Assembly (NCBI GenBank): GCA_003567055.1
Contig: PXAW01000531.1
Span: 1-5,019, forward strand
Source: Hyphomicrobiales bacterium
GTDB lineage: Bacteria; Pseudomonadota; Alphaproteobacteria; Rhizobiales; Beijerinckiaceae
DNA length: 5,019 nt
Direction: 5' to 3'
Shown: piece after piece, positions 1 to 5,019 of the stretch
Numbering within the stretch: position 1 is the first letter of the stretch
How the letters are laid out: each line of letters begins with the position of its first letter
Made by a program: the position numbers and the translations under genes
Notes under the pieces: generated by a model
Seen by the model: only the letters and a program-made list of their open reading frames with translations
The model's database searches: none
What the model was told of the DNA's origin: nothing

Positions 1-2
1 AT

Positions 3-353
3 ACACGCAGCGCCATGCTGTCCGTCCTGAAATCCGATTATGTCCGCACCGCCCGCGCCAAGGGCCTGCGCGAGCGCGTCGTCATCATGAAGCACGCCCT
101 GCGCAACGCGCTGGTGCCGGTGGTGACGGTCTCGGCGCTGCTCTTCGGTGAATTGCTCGCAGGCGCCGTGCTGACCGAGCAGATCTTCACCATCCCCGGC
201 TTCGGCAAGCTCGTCGTCGATGCCGTGTTCAACCGCGATTACGCCGTGGTGCAGGGCATCGTGCTCGTCACCGCCGTCGGCTTCATCCTGATGAACCTGC
301 TCGCCGACACCGCCTACATGATCCTCAACCCGCGCATGAGGGACCAGAAATGA
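3..353 (+). CDS. DppB/OppB-type peptide ABC transporter permease, C-terminal part (cut by left edge)
   Basis: This is the end of an inner-membrane permease that forms half of the transmembrane channel of a dipeptide/oligopeptide (or nickel) ABC importer. The frame is open to the left edge, so the gene starts outside the window; the ATG at 15 is internal, because the codons before it read TRSA, as family members do just before this point. The cytoplasmic EAA loop that docks on the ATPase is visible as DYVRTARAKGL with a following HALRNALVPV segment. After it come hydrophobic stretches (VSALLFGELLAGAVLTEQIF and a VVQGIVLVTAVGFILMNLL-like last helix) and the typical GFGKLVVDAVFNRDY and LNPRMR endings. 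About 116 residues of a usual 305-335 are present. Its TGA overlaps the ATG of the next permease, which indicates translational coupling. The family is clear; the transported substrate cannot be told from a permease fragment. Confidence 0.93.
   Translation, partial: TRSAMLSVLKSDYVRTARAKGLRERVVIMKHALRNALVPVVTVSALLFGELLAGAVLTEQIFTIPGFGKLVVDAVFNRDYAVVQGIVLVTAVGFILMNLLADTAYMILNPRMRDQK
338..343 (+). promoter_or_regulatory. Ribosome binding site for the DppC-type permease
   Basis: GAGGGA lies inside the last codons of the upstream permease. Its GAGG core ends 8 nt before the ATG at 350. It supports that ATG, which overlaps the upstream stop as ATGA, as the true start. Confidence 0.6.
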
Positions 354-1264
354 GCACGGTCATCTCTGCACCGGCCCCGCGCATGCAGCCTCAGGCGGGG
401 GATGTCCAGCCGCAGATCGAGACGCTGCCGCCGCGCCGCAACCGGGTCTGGGAGAAGCTGAGGCGACGCCCCTCCGCCCTGTTCGGGGCGGTGCTGGTCG
501 GGGCCTTCATCTTCCTCGCCATCGCGGCGCCGTTCCTTCCGATCAGGCCGCCGGCAGCGACCGATTGGGGTGCGATCCGCCTGCCGCCGTCGCTCGACCA
601 TCCGCTCGGGACCGACCAGAACGGGCGCGACCTGCTCTCGCGCATGATCTGGGGTGCGCAGGCCTCGCTGCTTGCCGGCGTCGTCTCGGTGATGATCGCC
701 GTCTTCGCCGGCGTGCCGCTCGGCGTCATTGCCGGCTGGCGCGGCGGCTGGACCGACGCCACCATCTCGCGCATGACCGAAGCGCTGCTCGCGGTGCCCT
801 TCCTGATCCTCGCCATCGCCTTTGCCGCCTTTCTGGGGCCGTCCCTGACCAATGCGATGATCGCCATCGGCCTGTCGGCGACACCGATCTTCATCCGGCT
901 GGCGCGTGGCCAGACGCTCGCGGTCAAGACCGAGGATTACGTCGAGAGCGCGCGCGCTGCCGGGGTGGGGCAATTATCGATCCTCGCGCGCTACATCCTG
1001 CCCAATATCGCGCCGCCGATCATCGTGCAGGCGACGCTGACCGTCGCCACCGCCATCATCGCCGAGGCGAGCCTGTCCTTCCTGGGGCTCGGGCAGCAGC
1101 CGCCGGCGCCGTCATGGGGGGCGATGCTCAACACCGCCAAGAACTTCATGGAACAGGCGCCCTGGATGGCGATGTGGCCGGGGGCGGCGATCTTCCTCGT
1201 GGTGCTGGGCTTCAACCTGTTCGGCGACGGCCTGCGCGACGCGCTCGATCCGCGCGAGAGCTGA
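350..1264 (+). CDS. DppC/OppC-type peptide ABC transporter permease
   Basis: This is the second inner-membrane permease of the peptide-type ABC importer and pairs with the DppB-type protein encoded just upstream. It has 304 residues, a normal length for the family. Residues 1-30 are a Pro/Ala-rich cytoplasmic tail. Residues 31-85 match the OppC N-terminal region: a basic RRRPSALFG stretch, a first membrane helix near 43-63, then HPLGTDQNGRDLLSRMIWGA at 84-103, a family signature. The permease domain covers about 103-295, with helices near 104-128, 143-163, 166-185, 220-240 and 274-292. The EAA loop (EDYVESARAAGVGQLSIL, 195-212) contacts the ATPase, and EASLSFLGLG (239-248) with the following PSWGAML is strongly conserved. 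The start overlaps the upstream stop as ATGA and has a ribosome binding site. Family assignment is secure; substrate specificity is not decidable here and would depend on the missing binding protein. Confidence 0.95.
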   Translation: MSTVISAPAPRMQPQAGDVQPQIETLPPRRNRVWEKLRRRPSALFGAVLVGAFIFLAIAAPFLPIRPPAATDWGAIRLPPSLDHPLGTDQNGRDLLSRMIWGAQASLLAGVVSVMIAVFAGVPLGVIAGWRGGWTDATISRMTEALLAVPFLILAIAFAAFLGPSLTNAMIAIGLSATPIFIRLARGQTLAVKTEDYVESARAAGVGQLSILARYILPNIAPPIIVQATLTVATAIIAEASLSFLGLGQQPPAPSWGAMLNTAKNFMEQAPWMAMWPGAAIFLVVLGFNLFGDGLRDALDPRES

Positions 1265-1265
1265 T

Positions 1266-1285
1266 GCGGGCGCGCCGGCGCCCGC
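1266..1285 (+). repeat. Perfect GC-only inverted repeat (hairpin) after the permease gene
   Basis: GCGGGCGC (1266-1273) and GCGCCCGC (1278-1285) are perfect reverse complements separated by the four bases GCCG, giving an 8-bp all-G/C stem that begins 2 nt after the permease stop. No T tract follows (next bases are GATCCAACAA), so it does not look like an intrinsic terminator. A role in protecting or processing the upstream mRNA segment is possible. It could also be a chance result of high GC content. Confidence 0.6.
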
Positions 1286-1298
1286 GATCCAACAACGA

Positions 1299-1318
1299 AC
1301 CGGGGCGAAAAACCCGGT
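1299..1318 (+). repeat. Second inverted repeat in the permease-to-hydrolase gap
   Basis: ACCGGG (1299-1304) pairs with CCCGGT (1313-1318) around an A-rich 8-base loop, GCGAAAAA. Allowing one bulged A at 1298, the stem gains two more pairs (CG at 1296-1297 with CG at 1319-1320). No T tract follows. Together with the hairpin at 1266-1285 it fills the first half of the 101-nt leader before the GGT-family gene. Confidence 0.5.
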
Positions 1319-1355
1319 CGCGACAAGGCGCCCGCAAGCGGCGTCGCGATGGCCT

Positions 1356-1362
1356 GGGAGGA
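1356..1362 (+). promoter_or_regulatory. Ribosome binding site that fixes the start of the GGT-family gene
   Basis: GGGAGGA lies four to five bases before the ATG at 1366. This frame is open far upstream, back into the permease gene at 565, so this strong Shine-Dalgarno match and the onset of family similarity just after it decide the start. Confidence 0.75.
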
Positions 1363-1365
1363 AAC

Positions 1366-3174
1366 ATGGCTTTCGATCATCCCTTCACCACCCGCCCCGA
1401 GATACGCGGGCGTTTCGGCGTAGTGACCTCCACCCACTGGATCGCCTCCACTGTGGGCATGGCGATGCTGGAGCGTGGCGGCAACGCCTTCGACGCGGCG
1501 GTCGCGACGGGCTTCGTGCTGCAGGTGGTGGAGCCGCATCTCAACGGGCCGGGCGGCGACATGCCGGCGATCATCTACGACGCCGCGACGGAGCGCACGC
1601 GCGTCCTGTGCGGACAGGGGCCGGCACCGGCCGGCGCCACGATCGCGCATTATCGCGGCCTTGGCCTCGACATGGTGCCCGGCTCGGGGCTGCTCGCCAC
1701 CGTCATCCCCGGCGCCTTCGATGCCTGGATGCTGATGTTGCGCGATCACGGTACGCTGGAATTGCGCGACGTGCTCGAACCGGCGATCCACTATGCCCGC
1801 CACGGCCACCCGGTCCTGCCGCGCGTCGCCCATACCATCGCGGGTCTCGCCGATTACTTCCGCACGCATTGGCCGAGCTCCGCCGAGACCTGGCTGCCCG
1901 GCGGCAATGCCCCGCTCCCGCACGCGGATTTCGCCAATCCGGTCCTCGCGCAGACCTGGGAGCGGCTCCTCAATGAGGCCGGGAGCGCGCCCTCGCGCGA
2001 GGCGCGGATCGAGGCCGCACGGCGGGTCTGGTCGCAAGGCTTCATCGCGGAGCGCATCGACGCCTTCCTGCGCGAGGCGGAGGTGATGGATGTGACGGAG
2101 CGCGCCCACAAGGGCGTCCTCACCGGCGCCGACATGGCCGGCTGGCAGGCGCATTTCGAGGCGCCGGCCTCCCGGCGATTCAAGGGTTGGGAGGGGTTCA
2201 AGACGGGCGCCTGGGGACAGGGCCCGGCCCTGTTGCAGGCGCTCGCCATGCTGGAGGGCTGCGGCCTCGAGGAGGCCGATCCGGGCGGGCCGGAATTCGT
2301 GCATGCGGTCACAGAGGCGATCAAGCTCGCCTTCGCCGATCGCGAGGCCTATTACGGCGATCCCGACCATGCCATCGTGCCCCTCGACACGCTGCTCGGC
2401 GACGCCTATGCCGCGCGCCGCCGCGCCCTGATCGAGCCGCAAGCATCGCTGGAGCAGCGCCCCGGCGAGATCCCCGGTTTTCACCATCAGGCCCTGATGG
2501 CCCGAGCCAATGCTGAACGCGGCGCGGCGGGCGCATCTGCCGGAGGCGCGGGGGCGGGCGAGCCGACCATGGCGCATCTCACGGAAAAGCGCGGTGATAC
2601 CGTGCATCTCGACATCATCGACCGCCACGGCAACATGGTCTCGGCGACGCCGTCCGGCGGCTGGCTGCAATCATCGCCGGTCGTGCCGGGGCTGGGTTTT
2701 GCGCTCAACACGCGCGCGCAGATGTTCTGGCTGGAGGAGGGGCTGCCCACGAGCCTCGCGCCGGGGCGGCGCCCGCGCACCACGCTCTCGCCGAGCCTCG
2801 CCATACGCGACGACGGCACGCGGCTCGCCTTCGGCACGCCCGGCGGCGACCAGCAGGACCAGTGGCAGCTGGTCTTCTTCCTGCGCCACGTGCTCTACGG
2901 GGAAGGCCTGCAACAGGCGATCGACGCGCCGCTGTTCCATAGCGGGCATTTCCAGGAATCGTTCTATCCACGCAATGCGCGGCCCGGCCATCTCGTCATC
3001 GAGGACCGTTTCGCGCCGGAGACGATCGCGGATCTGCGGGCGTGCGGGCATCGCATCGAGGTTGCCGGCCCGTGGAGCGTGGGGCGGCTGACGGCGGCGC
3101 GGCGCGAGCCGGACGGGCGGTTGCGGGCAGCGGCGACGCCGCGTCTGATGCAGGCTTATGCGGTGGGGCGGTGA
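1366..3174 (+). CDS. Gamma-glutamyltransferase-family Ntn hydrolase with altered substrate pocket
   Basis: The protein has 602 residues and no signal peptide, so it is probably cytoplasmic. Family members cleave themselves before a Thr, which becomes the N-terminal nucleophile for hydrolysing or transferring an acyl (classically gamma-glutamyl) group. Visible motifs are GGNAFDAAV (38-46), VVEPHLNGPGGD (54-65), CGQGPAPAGAT (82-92), the large-to-small subunit junction GDTVHLDIID with Thr412 as predicted nucleophile, PRTTLSPSL (470-478) and GTPGGDQQDQW (490-500), whose Gly493-Gly494 match the oxyanion-hole glycines. Cleavage would give subunits of 411 and 191 residues. Against E. coli GGT residues recalled from memory, the substrate Arg114 is Gln84, Gln430 is Arg450 and Asp433 is Met453. 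This argues against ordinary glutathione cleavage and for another amide or acyl substrate. An Ala/Gly-rich linker (386-398) precedes the cleavage site. The start is set by the Shine-Dalgarno at 1356. Genes for a peptide importer lie upstream and DUF1028 follows 36 nt downstream. Family is very likely; substrate unknown. Confidence 0.92.
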   Translation: MAFDHPFTTRPEIRGRFGVVTSTHWIASTVGMAMLERGGNAFDAAVATGFVLQVVEPHLNGPGGDMPAIIYDAATERTRVLCGQGPAPAGATIAHYRGLGLDMVPGSGLLATVIPGAFDAWMLMLRDHGTLELRDVLEPAIHYARHGHPVLPRVAHTIAGLADYFRTHWPSSAETWLPGGNAPLPHADFANPVLAQTWERLLNEAGSAPSREARIEAARRVWSQGFIAERIDAFLREAEVMDVTERAHKGVLTGADMAGWQAHFEAPASRRFKGWEGFKTGAWGQGPALLQALAMLEGCGLEEADPGGPEFVHAVTEAIKLAFADREAYYGDPDHAIVPLDTLLGDAYAARRRALIEPQASLEQRPGEIPGFHHQALMARANAERGAAGASAGGAGAGEPTMAHLTEKRGDTVHLDIIDRHGNMVSATPSGGWLQSSPVVPGLGFALNTRAQMFWLEEGLPTSLAPGRRPRTTLSPSLAIRDDGTRLAFGTPGGDQQDQWQLVFFLRHVLYGEGLQQAIDAPLFHSGHFQESFYPRNARPGHLVIEDRFAPETIADLRACGHRIEVAGPWSVGRLTAARREPDGRLRAAATPRLMQAYAVGR

Positions 3175-3193
3175 ACCCGCAAAGACCGGTTCG

Positions 3194-3200
3194 AAAGGAG
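3194..3200 (+). promoter_or_regulatory. Ribosome binding site for the DUF1028 gene
   Basis: AAAGGAG ends 10 nt before the ATG at 3211 and lies in the short 36-nt gap after the GGT-family stop. It supports a start that makes Thr the second residue. Confidence 0.7.
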
Positions 3201-3210
3201 TGAGACGAAA

Positions 3211-3960
3211 ATGACCTTTTCCATCGTGGCCCTGTGCCCTGAAACAGGCCATCGCGGCATTGCCGTGGCCAGCCGCTTCTTCGCCGCCGGCGCGATCGTG
3301 CCTTATATCCGGGGCGGTCGCGCGGCGGTGGCGAGCCAGGCCTTCATCAATCCGCTCTGGGGCATGGAGGCGGCGGATCGCTGCGCCGCCGGGGAGCCGG
3401 GCGAGGCCGTGATCGCCGATCTCGTCGCCCGCGATGCGGGATCCGGGCACCGCCAGATCCATCTGATCGACGCGGATGGCGCGATCGCCATCCATACCGG
3501 CGCATCCTGTGTCGACTGGGCCGGCCATGTCAGCGCGCCGGGCGTCTGCGTCGCCGGCAACATGCTCGCCGGGCCGCAGGTGGTCGAGGCGGTGCGCGAC
3601 GCGTTTCTCGCCGCGCCCGGCCCGCTCGCGGAGCGGATGATGACGGCGATGGAGGCCGGCGAGGCGGCCGGCGGCGACAAGCGCGGGACGCAATCGGCGG
3701 GGCTGCGCCTGCATCGCAGCGAGGATTATCCCTGGTTCGACCTGCGCGCCGACGACCATCCCGACCCGCTCGCCGAGATTCGGCGGCTCTACGCGGTGGC
3801 GCATGAGCGCTTCATCCATTTCGCCGAATCGATGGGCACGCGCGCCAATTTCGCCGGCGCCATCGACCGCGCCCCGATGGACAAGGCCATCGCCGAAGCG
3901 GAAGCCGCCCGCATCGCACGCGGCGAGCCCTCGCGCTCATTCGCACGCGAGCGAGGCTGA
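3211..3960 (+). CDS. DUF1028 family protein, putative Ntn-hydrolase-like
   Basis: This 249-residue protein is a full-length DUF1028 member (Pfam PF06267). The biochemical role of the family is not established; to my recollection its fold is grouped with the Ntn hydrolases. Signature segments are MTFSIVALCPETGHRGIAVA (1-20), SRFFAAGAIVP (21-31), ASQAFINPLWG (41-51), HTGASC (95-100), GNMLAG (116-121), AGGDKRGTQSAGL (153-165) and DLRADDHPDP (177-186). Residue 2 is Thr, which would be exposed after Met removal and so could act as an N-terminal nucleophile; this is inference. The tail after about residue 205 is less family-like and ends in a charged Ala/Glu/Arg-rich stretch. There is no signal peptide or membrane segment, so it is probably cytoplasmic. 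It lies 36 nt after the GGT-family gene with its own ribosome binding site and is very probably in the same operon, suggesting a shared role in breakdown of an imported peptide-like compound. Confidence 0.92.
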   Translation: MTFSIVALCPETGHRGIAVASRFFAAGAIVPYIRGGRAAVASQAFINPLWGMEAADRCAAGEPGEAVIADLVARDAGSGHRQIHLIDADGAIAIHTGASCVDWAGHVSAPGVCVAGNMLAGPQVVEAVRDAFLAAPGPLAERMMTAMEAGEAAGGDKRGTQSAGLRLHRSEDYPWFDLRADDHPDPLAEIRRLYAVAHERFIHFAESMGTRANFAGAIDRAPMDKAIAEAEAARIARGEPSRSFARERG

Positions 3961-3982
3961 CGGATTCGGCGCGCATTCATCG

Positions 3983-3996
3983 ACGGCGAGGGCCGT
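3983..3996 (+). terminator. Weak hairpin between convergent genes, possible terminator
   Basis: ACGGC (3983-3987) pairs with GCCGT (3992-3996) around a GAGG loop, and two further T residues follow. It sits in the 37-bp gap where the DUF1028 operon meets the arsenite permease gene end to end, where a terminator is expected. The stem is only 5 bp and the T run is three bases counting the last stem base, so this is a tentative call. Confidence 0.25.
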
Positions 3997-3997
3997 T

Positions 3998-5019
3998 TCA
4001 GATATCTGCCCGCTGCTTGCGGGCCGCGCGAATGGGTTTCTCCTCCTGCGGGAACCAGTGGCGGGTGCGGTTGGCGAAGGCGACGAGGGAGAGCATCACC
4101 GGCACCTCGACGAGCACGCCCACCACGGTCACGAGCGCGGCGATGGAATTGAGGCCGAACAGGCCGATCGCCACCGCGACGGCGAGCTCGAAGAAATTCG
4201 AGGTGCCGATCATGGCACACGGCGCCGCCACCTTGTGCGGCACGCCCCAGGCCTTGGCGGCCCAATAGGCCACGGCGAAGATGCCGTAGGACTGGATCAG
4301 GAGCGGGATCGCGATCATCACGATGACCAGCGGCTGGGTGAGGATCACCTCGCCCTGGAAGCCGAAGAGCAGCACCACCGTGGCCAGAAGGCCGATGATC
4401 GAGAACGGCTTCACCCCGGCGGTGAAGCGCGCCACCGCCGCCTCGGCCTCGGCGGGCGAGCGCGCGCCGCGCGTGAGATGCAGCCGCGTCAGCACCCCGG
4501 CGGTGAGCGGCACCACGATATAGAGTACGACCGAGAGGATCAGCGTGTCCCACGGCACGGTGATGTCGGTGACGCCCAGAAGTAGCGCCACGATCGGCGC
4601 ATAGGCGAAGATCATGATCGCGTCGTTGAGCGAGACCTGCGCGAGCGTGTAGTTCGGATCACCCTTCGTCAGCGTCGACCAGACGAAGACCATCGCGGTG
4701 CAGGGGGCGGCGCCGAGCAGGATCATGCCGGCGATATACTGCCCCGCCGTGCCCGGCTCGATGAAGGGCGCGAAGACGAATTCGAAGAACAGCACCCCCA
4801 GAGCCGCCATGGTGAAGGGCTTGATCAGCCAGTTCACGGTCAGCGTGATGACGAGCCCCTTGGGTCGCTCATGCACCCGCGCCAGCGACGTGAAATCCAC
4901 CGCCACCATCATCGGATAGACCATGGCCCAGATCAGCACCGCCACGACGAAGTTGATCGAGGCGAATTCGAGCGCTGCCAGCGCATCGAACACGCCGGGA
5001 ATGACCGCACCGAGGGCGA
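3998..5019 (-). CDS. acr3: ACR3-family arsenite efflux permease (N-terminus beyond right edge)
   Basis: This is an inner-membrane carrier that expels arsenite, As(III), using the proton gradient; ACR3 members normally have ten membrane helices. The frame stays open to the right edge, reading [18 protein letters not shown], which matches the usual ACR3 N-terminal LG..PG region, so the GTG at 4993 is internal and the start lies outside. Numbered from that GTG, key features are NWLIKPF (54-60), [14 protein letters not shown] (93-106) with Cys98 as the conserved As(III)-binding cysteine, [14 protein letters not shown] (114-127), [13 protein letters not shown] (265-277) with a conserved Glu269, and VLVEVPVML (293-301). 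About eight or nine hydrophobic segments are visible, and a short basic tail ([10 protein letters not shown]) ends the protein. It is convergent with the DUF1028 gene and not part of that operon. Other ars genes (arsR, arsC, arsH) may lie beyond the right edge. A related transporter of the bile-acid/sodium superfamily is the only real alternative. Confidence 0.9.
   Translation of the reverse strand, partial: ALGAVIPGVFDALAALEFASINFVVAVLIWAMVYPMMVAVDFTSLARVHERPKGLVITLTVNWLIKPFTMAALGVLFFEFVFAPFIEPGTAGQYIAGMILLGAAPCTAMVFVWSTLTKGDPNYTLAQVSLNDAIMIFAYAPIVALLLGVTDITVPWDTLILSVVLYIVVPLTAGVLTRLHLTRGARSPAEAEAAVARFTAGVKPFSIIGLLATVVLLFGFQGEVILTQPLVIVMIAIPLLIQSYGIFAVAYWAAKAWGVPHKVAAPCAMIGTSNFFELAVAVAIGLFGLNSIAALVTVVGVLVEVPVMLSLVAFANRTRHWFPQEEKPIRAARKQRADI

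Noticed and set aside
15..17. ATG at 15 as the start of the first permease
   Set aside because: It would remove all helices before the EAA loop. The codons to its left are in frame and match the family, so the gene is cut by the window edge.
1266..1318. The two hairpins as intrinsic transcription terminators
   Set aside because: Neither is followed by a T tract, and the downstream genes lack a recognisable promoter of their own in the gap, so read-through seems more likely.
565..1365. The GGT-family frame stays open upstream to an ATG at 565, which would add 267 residues
   Set aside because: The extension lies mostly over the well-supported DppC-type permease in another frame, is Arg/Ala/Asp-rich without family similarity, and the strong Shine-Dalgarno plus family similarity begin at 1366.
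991..2670. Long minus-strand open frame of 559 codons opposite the permease and GGT-family genes
   Set aside because: Its Arg/Gly/His-rich translation has no recognisable domain. It is antisense to two clearly recognised proteins, a common artefact of high-GC coding DNA.
2671..3819. Minus-strand open frame of 382 codons opposite the GGT end and the DUF1028 gene
   Set aside because: It has no family features, an Arg-rich composition, and spans two real genes and their intergenic gap on the other strand.
3789..4585. Open frames on both strands across the convergent junction (3789-4553 minus, 3803-4585 plus)
   Set aside because: Both overlap the DUF1028 end and the ACR3 gene in other frames and read as low-complexity His/Arg/Gly-rich protein.
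4991..4993. GTG at 4993 (minus strand) as the start of the ACR3 gene
   Set aside because: The frame continues to the edge with residues typical of the ACR3 N-terminal region, so the real start is outside the window.

Overview
The window is GC-rich DNA with dense, tightly packed coding and strong G/C bias at third codon positions. Together with the protein styles, this suggests an alphaproteobacterium, probably of the Hyphomicrobiales (Bosea, Methylobacterium or Chelatococcus-like). That placement is inference; there is no rRNA or other marker here to fix it.

Left block, plus strand, positions 1-3960. Four genes run in the same direction and look like the downstream part of one operon. First is the C-terminal end of a DppB-type peptide/nickel ABC transporter permease, which enters from the left edge. 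Its partner DppC-type permease overlaps it by ATGA. After a 101-nt gap with two hairpins comes a gamma-glutamyltransferase-family Ntn hydrolase of 602 residues. A DUF1028 protein of 249 residues follows 36 nt later. The substrate-binding protein and ATPase genes that the permeases need are not in the window.

Right block, minus strand, positions 3998-5019. This is most of an ACR3-family arsenite efflux permease. It converges on the DUF1028 gene across a 37-bp gap and runs off the right edge without its start.

How the genes may work together: the permeases would import a peptide or acyl-amino-acid-like compound. The GGT-like enzyme, which has no visible signal peptide, and possibly the DUF1028 protein would then hydrolyse it in the cytoplasm. 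The most interesting feature is that the GGT homologue keeps the catalytic Thr and the Gly-Gly motif but lacks most residues that bind the gamma-glutamyl group in classical GGT. Its true substrate is therefore probably something else. The arsenite pump belongs to a separate, unrelated unit.

No RNA genes, insertion sequences, CRISPR arrays or attachment sites were seen, and there is no gene-free stretch longer than about 100 bases.
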